Positions 1 through 5,467 of a stretch of 5,467 nt of DNA are shown here, one piece after another. The stretch comes from Sutterella sp. (lineage in GTDB: Bacteria > Pseudomonadota > Gammaproteobacteria > Burkholderiales > Burkholderiaceae_F): NCBI GenBank assembly GCA_019410445.1, contig DXSO01000122.1, forward strand, positions 1 to 5,467. The letters run 5' to 3'. The notes under the pieces were generated by a model. It was not told where the DNA came from, searched no databases, and worked only from the letters and a program-made list of their open reading frames with translations. Position numbers and translations under genes: made by a program. The first letter of the stretch is position 1. Each line of letters opens with the position of its first letter.

Positions 1-15
1 CTTAAAAACACAAAG

Positions 16-21
16 TAAGGA
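16..21 (+). promoter_or_regulatory. Ribosome binding site of the first gene
   Basis: TAAGGA lies 10 bases before the ATG at 32. It is the only purine-rich site near that codon and supports the start. Only 31 bases precede the gene, so a promoter cannot be judged. Confidence 0.55.
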
Positions 22-31
22 ATACAACGAA

Positions 32-556
32 ATGAGCAATTGCGGATCCTGTCGTTCGGGGCGTTGCGGTGATTTTTCTTCCAAGGCCGAAGGGTTGCCG
101 AGTCTGGCCTCCATTGATGTCGTGGAGCGCATACTGCTGCAGGCGGTGAAAAACACGGCTCAGCGTGCGGTGGATGCTTCTGAAGGCAAACTCACTCAAC
201 AGGATCTTGTGCAGGCTGATCTACGGTTGGTTCAATGGCTGACCGATACGTTTTCCGGACGCAATCGTCATTTCGCGACGGCAGAAGCCTGGAATCCGGT
301 CGGTTTGGCTTCTTATCTGCGCGAAGGTATGGGAGAGAAAGTTCGCGAGGCGCTCGGAGGAACGCTTCCGAGCGATGATTACGAAATGATTGAAATCGCC
401 GCTCGGCTGTTTCTGAACAATGCTTATGTCATGCTCGAACAAATCGAAACGCAGGCGGGATCCTCTCTGTCGGGAATTGAGCAAAACGACAGCGTGCTTT
501 CGTTTGTCAACTATTGGTCGAGTTTGATGACGGGCTGTCCTTTTGCTGATGATTAA
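32..556 (+). CDS. Hypothetical protein with Cys-rich N-terminus (174 aa)
   Basis: I do not recognise this protein. The N-terminus carries three closely spaced cysteines (C4, C7, C12, in MSNCGSCRSGRCGD), and a fourth, C169, lies six residues from the end in TGCPFADD. The rest looks soluble and mainly helical, with amphipathic stretches near residues 27-75 and 95-142; there is no signal peptide or membrane helix. The cysteines could bind a metal or an Fe-S cluster, or form redox thiols, but this is inference and no known motif is complete. The ATG at 32 is preceded by TAAGGA, and no other start codon is visible upstream in frame. The gene ends 5 bases before the transporter gene, so the two are probably co-transcribed. 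The open frame, ribosome site and tight spacing make a real gene likely; its function is open. Confidence 0.85.
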   Translation: MSNCGSCRSGRCGDFSSKAEGLPSLASIDVVERILLQAVKNTAQRAVDASEGKLTQQDLVQADLRLVQWLTDTFSGRNRHFATAEAWNPVGLASYLREGMGEKVREALGGTLPSDDYEMIEIAARLFLNNAYVMLEQIETQAGSSLSGIEQNDSVLSFVNYWSSLMTGCPFADD

Positions 557-561
557 GCCCT

Positions 562-1890
562 ATGAACTTATTTGAACGCAATGCTCTTAAAGAAGGCGTT
601 GGTCCGAAAGAGGCTCTCGGATGGGCCTTGTTTGACGCTGCAAATTCTGGCTACAGCACCGTTGTGCTGACGGCGGTTTTCAATGCTTATTTTGTATCGA
701 CGGTTTGCGGAAACGCTTCTTGGGCGACATTTCTGTGGAGTTGTGCGGTCGGTGCGGCCAATGCCATTTCCATGTTTTTGATGCCGACCATTGGCCGGGT
801 GGCTGATTTGACGGCTTCGAAAAAAAAGTGGCTTGTTGCCGCAACGCTTTTATGTGTGTTCGCAACGGCGATGCTTGCCTTTTCTGGGCCGGGCAGCTAC
901 GTGCTCTCAGTCACGATGCTGATTGTGAGCTATGTCGGATACAACGTTGGCGAGTCACTTAATTCGGCGTTTCTGCCGGAAATTTCCAAGCCGGAATCTC
1001 TCGGAAAGGTTTCGGGCTGGGGATGGTCGCTTGGCTATGTCGGAGGCTTGCTGACATTGGCTCTTTGCCTGGCGGTGGTTACGATCGGGCAGTCGCAGGG
1101 CTACGGAATGGATGCATTGGTTGCCGCGACCAATCTGATTACGGCTGCGGTATTTCTCGTGGTGAGTCTGCCGGTTTTCATTTGGCTCAAAGAACGAGCC
1201 GTTGCTCAAATTCATGGGGTTGAGCAGCTGAAAGCAAGTCTCAAACAGGATGCAGATCGGGTCAAAACACTTGAGACGCTGGTTGCCTTCAAGGACTTTC
1301 GTTATCTTGTCGTTTGCGGATTTTTATACCAATGCGGTGTTGCCACCGTCATTACGCTTGCTGCGGTTTATGCATCTTCCGTGATGGGGTTTGGACTCAC
1401 GGAGACGCTCGTAATGGTGCTGTTGGTGAATATCACCGCCGCGCTGGGAGCTTTTGGCTTTGGTTATGTACAGGATAGAATCGGGCACAAACTTGCCCTG
1501 GCTCTGACGCTGTTGCTGTGGATTGCCATGGTTGCAACGGCGGCAAGTGCGCAGACGAGCGCTGTTTTTTGGGTTGCTGCCAACTTGGCGGGCTTGGCGA
1601 TGGGGTCGAGTCAGTCGGCCGGCCGAGCATTGGTCGGTGTTTTCGCTCCTGAAAAGCAATTGGCGCGGTTTTATGGAATATGGAATATGGCACTGTGGCT
1701 GTCGGCCGTGATTGGTCCGGTGACGTACGGTGCCGTAACTTGGGTTACCGACAATGATCAAAGATTGGCCATTGTGGTGACGGGACTGTTTTTCGTAGCG
1801 GGTCTGTTGGCATTGATTCCGCTTAATGTCGCCCGCGGGGCAGAGTTCGCGCAGGTGCAAAACAATCTAATGGATGACAACGATGCTTGA
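562..1890 (+). CDS. MFS transporter, UMF1/Atg22-like family
   Basis: This is a 442-residue inner-membrane protein with about 12 hydrophobic helices, six on each side of a charged loop at roughly residues 210-246. Family hallmarks are the first-helix motif WALFDAANSGYST (21-33), a loop of the MFS motif-A kind, GRVADLTASKKKWL (78-91), and the distinctive FLPEISKPESLGKVSGWGWS (137-156), which in UMF1 proteins typically reads FLP-x-I with GRVSG-x-GW. The C-terminal half repeats the pattern with GYVQDRIGHK (301-310). Bacterial members are usually annotated only as MFS transporters and the substrate cannot be read from the sequence; yeast Atg22 exports amino acids from the vacuole. The length is normal. 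The ATG at 562 follows the previous stop by 5 bases and has no clear Shine-Dalgarno site, so translational coupling is likely. The 3' end overlaps the dehydrogenase gene. An A-run at 820-827 creates a slippery heptamer. Confidence 0.93.
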   Translation: MNLFERNALKEGVGPKEALGWALFDAANSGYSTVVLTAVFNAYFVSTVCGNASWATFLWSCAVGAANAISMFLMPTIGRVADLTASKKKWLVAATLLCVFATAMLAFSGPGSYVLSVTMLIVSYVGYNVGESLNSAFLPEISKPESLGKVSGWGWSLGYVGGLLTLALCLAVVTIGQSQGYGMDALVAATNLITAAVFLVVSLPVFIWLKERAVAQIHGVEQLKASLKQDADRVKTLETLVAFKDFRYLVVCGFLYQCGVATVITLAAVYASSVMGFGLTETLVMVLLVNITAALGAFGFGYVQDRIGHKLALALTLLLWIAMVATAASAQTSAVFWVAANLAGLAMGSSQSAGRALVGVFAPEKQLARFYGIWNMALWLSAVIGPVTYGAVTWVTDNDQRLAIVVTGLFFVAGLLALIPLNVARGAEFAQVQNNLMDDNDA

Positions 1891-3055
1891 TTTTTCGTAT
1901 TACAACCCGACGCGTCTTATCTTTGGTCGTGCCGCCGAAACGAAGGTTGCCGCTGCTTTTCGCCCGTTTGCCGGCGAAAACGGACGCGTACTGCTTATTT
2001 ACGGCGGTGGCAGTGCTGTTCGTTCCGGTCTGCTCGGACGAGTTACCGAAAGCTTTGAAAAGGAAGGCATGACGGTGATTGCCAAGGGAGGTGTTCGTCC
2101 GAATCCGACCATTGAACTTGTGCGTGAAATGATCGATGTGATCAAAAGCGAGAAAATCGATGCAATCGTGGCCGTCGGCGGCGGCAGCGTGATTGATACG
2201 GCCAAGGCTGCAGCAGCCGGTGCGGTCTACGACGGCGATGTTTGGGACTTTTTCTGCGGAAAAGCAGTTCCGCAGGCTGCGATGCCGGTGGCTTGCGTGC
2301 TGACGATTCCGGCTGCAGGAAGCGAACAGTCCATCCGCATGGTGATCAGCAACGGTTCCGTCAAGACCGGCTGCGGCAACGAGTACGTGCGCCCCAAGGT
2401 TTCGGCTATCAACCCTGAGCTTTTCTTTACGTTGCCTCAAAACCAAATCTCGGCCGGTGTCTTTGACATGATGAGCCACATCATGGAGCGCTACTTCACC
2501 AATACGACGGCCGTGGACTACACCACAGAGCAGGCTGAAGCGGCGCTTCGCGTCATCATGCAGGAAGGCCCGAAGCTGATGGATAACGCCCAGGATTACG
2601 ACAGTTGGGCTCAGATTGGCCTGGCGGGCAGCTTTGCGCACAACGGTTATTTTGGTTTGGGTTTCGAAGAAGATTGGGCATGTCATGGAATCGAACATGC
2701 CATTTCCGGTTGGGACAGCGAGATCACGCACGGTGCGGGACTGGCTGTTGTGACGCCGGCCTGGCTCAGCTATGTCTGGAGTGCCAATCCTGAGCGCGTG
2801 CTGCGTTTTGCCAACAAGGTTCTGGGAGTGGCAGTCCCGGAAGGTGCCGATCCCGAACAGACCGTCAAATTGGCTGTGGCCAAATTCACTTCCTTCCTCA
2901 TGGTGATGAATTTGCCGACGCGCCTGCATGAGCTGACAGAAAAAGAAGTGCCGATCAAGGAGATTGCCGCAGCGGCTACCGCGGGCGGTTTGTTGGGACA
3001 CTTCAAGCCGCTGAGCCAGAGCGACGTTGAAAAGATTCTGATGCTTGCGGCTTAA
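1883..3055 (+). CDS. Iron-containing alcohol dehydrogenase, YqhD/BdhA type
   Basis: The enzyme belongs to the group III metal-dependent alcohol dehydrogenases, which interconvert aldehydes and alcohols in the cytoplasm. Numbering from the ATG at 1883 (390 aa), the N-terminus MLDFSYYNPTRLIFGR matches the family start. GGGS (41-44) is the cofactor motif that in YqhD favours NADPH, and VGGGSVIDTAK (98-108) is the dinucleotide-binding core. The metal ligands appear intact: D195 and H199 in FDMMSH, H268 in WACHGIEH, and H283 in ITHGAGLAVVTPAW. The spacing H268-H283 is one residue longer than H267-H281 in YqhD. An in-frame ATG at 1874 would add three residues. I prefer 1883 because it fits the family N-terminus and has GGA 8 bases upstream. 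The gene overlaps the transporter by 8 bases (17 from 1874), which suggests coupled translation. Substrate is unknown; butanol dehydrogenase and broad aldehyde reductase are both possible. Confidence 0.94.
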   Translation: MLDFSYYNPTRLIFGRAAETKVAAAFRPFAGENGRVLLIYGGGSAVRSGLLGRVTESFEKEGMTVIAKGGVRPNPTIELVREMIDVIKSEKIDAIVAVGGGSVIDTAKAAAAGAVYDGDVWDFFCGKAVPQAAMPVACVLTIPAAGSEQSIRMVISNGSVKTGCGNEYVRPKVSAINPELFFTLPQNQISAGVFDMMSHIMERYFTNTTAVDYTTEQAEAALRVIMQEGPKLMDNAQDYDSWAQIGLAGSFAHNGYFGLGFEEDWACHGIEHAISGWDSEITHGAGLAVVTPAWLSYVWSANPERVLRFANKVLGVAVPEGADPEQTVKLAVAKFTSFLMVMNLPTRLHELTEKEVPIKEIAAAATAGGLLGHFKPLSQSDVEKILMLAA

Positions 3056-3078
3056 TTGTTTGAGCCGCCTTCAAACGA
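3056..3078 (+). other. Small inverted repeat (hairpin) before tadA
   Basis: GTTTGA at 3058-3063 pairs with TCAAAC at 3071-3076 around a 7-base loop. A T-G wobble and a T-A pair extend the stem to 8 pairs (3056-3063 with 3071-3078). It begins right after the dehydrogenase stop and ends two bases before the Shine-Dalgarno site of tadA. The stem is A/T-rich and has no T-run after it, so it is not a convincing terminator. It might affect message stability or tadA translation, or be chance. Confidence 0.3.
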
Positions 3079-3080
3079 CA

Positions 3081-3086
3081 AAGGAG
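3081..3086 (+). promoter_or_regulatory. Ribosome binding site that decides the tadA start
   Basis: AAGGAG is a near-perfect Shine-Dalgarno site. It ends 6 bases before the GTG at 3093, an ideal distance. It directly abuts the in-frame ATG at 3087, which makes that ATG unlikely, and it lies downstream of the ATG at 3045. It therefore points to GTG 3093 as the true start. Confidence 0.75.
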
Positions 3087-3092
3087 ATGCCA

Positions 3093-4037
3093 GTGGACAA
3101 TCAAGCAGTCGATGCCGCGCGTTTTACCGACAAAACTGCGGCTCACTACAACCGTTTGACTCTTCGCAACGGCATCTCCTTGGGCGGTCTTTCGCGCAAC
3201 CCGCTTGACTTGGAAGTATTTTTTGTCACGGCCCTTTTCTTTGTGTCCGAAGGCGGCTCTTGTTGCGAACTCAGTCAGGAAGATTTTCTGAATCGACTTG
3301 AGCACTTTCGCAGTCATCACGCAGCCTGGCTTGTGAGTTCTTCGCAAGAAATTTTCGAACATATGCAGGCTTGCGGGTTGGCAGTGCTTGCGGGTGCGTC
3401 AGTAAATTTTTGCGCACCGGGTTCTGAAGTTTTTTCCGATTCGCAGGCTGTCTTGTCTTATTGGCAGGAGCTTGAAGCGGAACGGGTCAGGCGACGTCAT
3501 CGAGTCCGGGCCCAGCTTCAGGCCAAAAACCGAGAAATCAATGCGCCCAAAACTGCGGAAATTGATCCGGAAATGGATCGACGACTGATGTTGGAAGCGT
3601 TGCGAATGGCTCGGATGGCTTATGACAAAGACGAAGTGCCAGTGGGGGCGGTTATTGCCATGGACGGCAATATCGTAGCTGCCGCCAGCAATGAAGTTAT
3701 TACGCGTCATGATCCGACGGCGCACGCCGAAGTGCTGGTGATTCGAAAAGCCGCAGCCAAACTCGGCAACGAACGCTTGGTCGGCGCAACGCTGTATGTC
3801 ACGCTCGAGCCGTGTCCTATGTGTGCCGCAGCCTGTAGCATGGCTCGCATAGCTCGAGTTGTCTGGGGGGCGGACGATCCGGATTGCGGCGGCATGCGCG
3901 GCGCAATTGACGTGGCCGCCCGTGCGCATCTTAACCATCGCCCGGAGATGACTCCGGGGGTCAGGCGTGCGGAATGCGAGAAGATACTGCAGGATTTCTT
4001 TAGAGCCAAGCGCAGAAAAGCTGCTGATGCGCGCTGA
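3093..4037 (+). CDS. tadA: tRNA-specific adenosine deaminase TadA with N-terminal extension
   Basis: TadA deaminates adenosine 34 of tRNA-Arg(ACG) to inosine so that one tRNA reads CGU, CGC and CGA; it is normally essential. From the GTG start the protein has 314 residues. The deaminase domain spans about 160-310: DEVPVGAVIAMDGNI (180-194), the HAE motif with zinc ligand H211 and catalytic E213 (DPTAHAEV), and LEPCPMC with zinc ligands C241 and C244. The 30-residue spacing H211-C241 equals that of E. coli TadA (H57-C87). The C-terminus, DFFRAKRRK, also fits. E. coli TadA has only 167 residues. Residues 1-159 here form an extra region with a hydrophobic stretch (39-52), four cysteines (C57, C58, C94, C107) and a very basic helix (129-148, AERVRRRHRVRAQ). 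I cannot assign it. An ATG at 3045 would add 16 residues and overlap the previous gene, but the ribosome site favours 3093. ldcA follows after 11 bases. Confidence 0.95.
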   Translation: MDNQAVDAARFTDKTAAHYNRLTLRNGISLGGLSRNPLDLEVFFVTALFFVSEGGSCCELSQEDFLNRLEHFRSHHAAWLVSSSQEIFEHMQACGLAVLAGASVNFCAPGSEVFSDSQAVLSYWQELEAERVRRRHRVRAQLQAKNREINAPKTAEIDPEMDRRLMLEALRMARMAYDKDEVPVGAVIAMDGNIVAAASNEVITRHDPTAHAEVLVIRKAAAKLGNERLVGATLYVTLEPCPMCAAACSMARIARVVWGADDPDCGGMRGAIDVAARAHLNHRPEMTPGVRRAECEKILQDFFRAKRRKAADAR

Positions 4038-4038
4038 C

Positions 4039-4043
4039 GGAGG
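4039..4043 (+). promoter_or_regulatory. Ribosome binding site of ldcA
   Basis: GGAGG begins one base after the tadA stop codon and ends 5 bases before the ATG at 4049. The strong site fixes the ldcA start and indicates expression from the same message as tadA. Confidence 0.75.
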
Positions 4044-4048
4044 CGAGG

Positions 4049-5041
4049 ATGCCGGGTTTTGAATCCTCAAATGAAACAGGTACTGTGATTGCGCCGCAGC
4101 TTTGGATCTGTGCCCCGTCAAGGGCTTTGACTCTTAAAGCCGGCTGTGAGCAGATTGATCATTCGAGAATAGATGCGGCTCAGGCGGCGCTGCGTGATTT
4201 GGGCTGGATAGTCCGAGAAGCCGACAACGTACGCTGTATTGACAAGAGTTTCGCCGGCAGCGATCTGCAGCGAGCGAAGGGGTTTGAACAGGCCATGTGT
4301 GCCGAAGGTGCCGATTTGGTCATGGCGATTCGCGGCGGAAGCGGAGCTGTTCGAACACTGGATCTGATCGATTGGCGGCGAATTGCCGATGCGCATGCCG
4401 TCTTCATGGGGCTTTCGGATTTGACGGCCATTAACTTGGCCTTGTACGCCAAATGCAAAAAGCCAAGTTGGCAGGGGCCGGTTGCAGCTTCTTTTGCAAA
4501 ACCGAATGAGACAAAACTTCGCTACTTTACGCGGGCGATGAGTTCGTCGTTTTTCGAGGAAACGTTCGAAGTAAGCGGCGGCGATGTCCATGCCGAGGGC
4601 ATTTTGTGGGGAGGAAATCTCTCCGTGCTTACTTCATTGATCGGCACACCGTATTTCCCTCGGATTGAGGGCGGGATTTTGTATTTGGAAGACATCAATG
4701 AGCCGGCTTGGCGCATTTCTCGAATGCTCTGGCAGTTGAAACTGGCCGGCGTGCTGCAGCGACAAAAGCTCATCATTGCCGCGGATTTTACGGGAGCCGA
4801 CAGATGCTCCGGACAAGGAGCGGCGCAATACAGCCTGGCCGATGCCTTAAGTGAGTGTGCTGTTCCGGTTGTCAGTGGACTGCCTTTCGGGCACATTGAA
4901 GGGACAATTTGTCTGCCTTTCGGCGTCCATGCTGAAGTGTCGGTGCAAGATCACAAGATGACAATTCGAGCCGATGGATGTCCGGCTCCTACGGAGCATC
5001 CCGGCGCCGAACAGGCCAACGCTCCGCTTTGGTGGGTGTGA
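4049..5041 (+). CDS. ldcA: LD-carboxypeptidase, peptidase family S66 (murein recycling)
   Basis: Family S66 enzymes act in the cytoplasm and remove the terminal D-Ala from recovered murein tetrapeptides, giving tripeptides that re-enter cell-wall synthesis. The 330-residue protein has the N-terminal motif WICAPSRAL (19-27), the RGGSG-x-x-R loop (95-102), and the nucleophile S123 in FMGLSDLTAINLAL. It also has E214 in LYLEDINEP and H282 in GLPFGHIEGT, so the Ser-Glu-His triad is complete. WGGNLSVLTSLIGTPYFP (187-204) matches the conserved G-G-N-L segment. Two small differences stand out. The usual RGGYG is RGGSG here. The protein is also some 25 residues longer than E. coli LdcA (about 304), partly from about 15 extra N-terminal residues. 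There is no signal peptide, in keeping with cytosolic action. GGAGG 5 bases upstream supports the start. Some S66 relatives (MccF type) cleave microcin-like compounds; the placement beside tadA favours the housekeeping role. Confidence 0.93.
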   Translation: MPGFESSNETGTVIAPQLWICAPSRALTLKAGCEQIDHSRIDAAQAALRDLGWIVREADNVRCIDKSFAGSDLQRAKGFEQAMCAEGADLVMAIRGGSGAVRTLDLIDWRRIADAHAVFMGLSDLTAINLALYAKCKKPSWQGPVAASFAKPNETKLRYFTRAMSSSFFEETFEVSGGDVHAEGILWGGNLSVLTSLIGTPYFPRIEGGILYLEDINEPAWRISRMLWQLKLAGVLQRQKLIIAADFTGADRCSGQGAAQYSLADALSECAVPVVSGLPFGHIEGTICLPFGVHAEVSVQDHKMTIRADGCPAPTEHPGAEQANAPLWWV

Positions 5042-5048
5042 GTTTTCG

Positions 5049-5059
5049 AGGAAAGGAAG
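5049..5059 (+). promoter_or_regulatory. Ribosome binding site of the last gene
   Basis: AGGAAAGGAAG contains two overlapping Shine-Dalgarno-like cores, the second ending 6 bases before the GTG at 5066. It is the main reason for choosing that non-ATG start; there is no ATG between the ldcA stop and this point. Confidence 0.55.
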
Positions 5060-5065
5060 TCCGAC

Positions 5066-5467
5066 GTGAAGTGGCTGCAATCGATAAAGCGCTTATTGAC
5101 GCAGGGGGATGCGCATCAACGCCCTTCGGCGCGTATTTTGTCCGAGCAAATACATGTTTCTCTGCGTCTTTTGCCTGTTTCGCTAATAGGACAAATCATC
5201 GGGGCGCTGGGACTGTTGGCGCGATTCTGGCCGTTGGTCAACCACGTGATGATGATCTGTTGGCTCGTACTGCTCGGCATCAGTGTTTGGCTTTGGGCTC
5301 GACTGCGGCGTAATTTTCTTGCCGACGTTCAGCGCGAGGCGCACATACGTGAATGGCTGAAGCAATGGATGATTCAGTCGGTAGCCACCGGCATTATCTG
5401 GGGTTTTGCGGGTGTTGCTTTTCTCATCACGCAGGACACGATGGATATCGTGGTGCTGGTCTCTGTC
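5066..5467 (+). CDS. Membrane sensor protein, N-terminal part (runs off window)
   Basis: The frame is open from the GTG at 5066 to the window end (134 codons, no stop), so this is a 5'-complete, 3'-incomplete gene. After a basic cytoplasmic start (MKWLQSIKRLLTQGDAHQRP) come hydrophobic segments near residues 33-54, 59-78, 103-121 and 126 onward. Two features recall the multi-helix N-terminal module of many proteobacterial histidine kinases and GGDEF/EAL proteins: a polar segment leading into helix 1 (SEQIHVSLRLLPVSLIGQ) and W-x(11)-WGFAGVAF near 101-119. In those proteins the first typically reads EQ-x-R-L-L-Y-x-x-L-P and the second W-G-x-A-G. No output domain is visible, so kinase, diguanylate cyclase or another receptor cannot be told apart. 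It starts 24 bases after ldcA and in the same frame. The start is GTG; the ribosome site before it supports the choice. Confidence 0.75.
   Translation, partial: MKWLQSIKRLLTQGDAHQRPSARILSEQIHVSLRLLPVSLIGQIIGALGLLARFWPLVNHVMMICWLVLLGISVWLWARLRRNFLADVQREAHIREWLKQWMIQSVATGIIWGFAGVAFLITQDTMDIVVLVSV

Noticed and set aside
1823..3001. A 392-codon open frame on the minus strand, opposite the dehydrogenase gene.
   Set aside because: It lies antisense to a clear, conserved enzyme gene. Its translation is rich in His, Arg and Ser with no recognisable motif, typical of a mirror frame of a well-coding sequence.
3045..3092. Earlier tadA start at the ATG at 3045, overlapping the dehydrogenase end.
   Set aside because: No ribosome site is seen just before it, and the strong AAGGAG at 3081-3086 would be wasted inside the gene; GTG 3093 is better.
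3399..4121. A 240-codon open frame on the minus strand, opposite tadA.
   Set aside because: Antisense to the conserved deaminase motifs, with no ribosome site or family resemblance seen.
4239..4244. TTGACA, a perfect -35 promoter element, inside ldcA.
   Set aside because: No -10-like hexamer at a suitable distance downstream, and it lies well inside the gene; chance occurrence is likely.
4978..5313. A 111-codon + strand frame spanning the ldcA end and the start of the last gene.
   Set aside because: It overlaps the end of ldcA and, in another frame, a longer frame with membrane helices, a good ribosome site and family resemblance. Its own translation looks random.
1..5467. Signs of a mobile element, prophage, defence system or CRISPR array.
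   Set aside because: No transposase, integrase, terminal repeats, direct-repeat array or tRNA seen. The genes are typical chromosomal families with even spacing and a single direction.

Overview
The window looks like an ordinary stretch of bacterial chromosome, tightly packed with six genes, all on the + strand. The gaps are 5 to 37 bases, or the genes overlap, so one or two polycistronic units are likely. GC content is moderate. The protein families, and especially a tRNA adenosine deaminase gene followed directly by an LD-carboxypeptidase gene, suggest a betaproteobacterium of the Burkholderiales, perhaps a Sutterella/Parasutterella-like gut organism. That placement is inferred from protein flavour and gene order, not from a marker gene.

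Layout: (1) 32-556, an unrecognised 174-residue soluble protein with a Cys-rich N-terminus. (2) 562-1890, a 12-helix major facilitator transporter of the UMF1/Atg22-like type. (3) 1883-3055, an iron-containing, probably NADPH-dependent alcohol/aldehyde dehydrogenase of the YqhD/BdhA type, overlapping the end of the transporter gene. (4) 3093-4037, tadA, the tRNA-Arg wobble adenosine deaminase, with about 160 extra N-terminal residues that I cannot assign. (5) 4049-5041, ldcA, a cytoplasmic S66 LD-carboxypeptidase of murein recycling. (6) 5066 to the window end, the start of a membrane protein resembling the N-terminal sensor module of histidine kinases or GGDEF proteins; its output domain lies outside the window.

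The first three genes may form a small accessory unit (unknown protein, transporter, oxidoreductase); the transporter and dehydrogenase are the pair most clearly coupled. tadA and ldcA are housekeeping genes with no obvious biochemical link, and both have strong Shine-Dalgarno sites. I saw no rRNA, tRNA, CRISPR array, insertion sequence, integrase, prophage gene or convincing terminator. No gap exceeds 40 bases, so there is no long non-coding stretch to explain.

I do not see a clear undescribed multi-gene system here. The best leads are the N-terminal extension on TadA and the unrecognised Cys-rich protein that heads the transporter/dehydrogenase group. A dnaX-type slippery heptamer in the transporter gene and a small hairpin before tadA are weaker curiosities.
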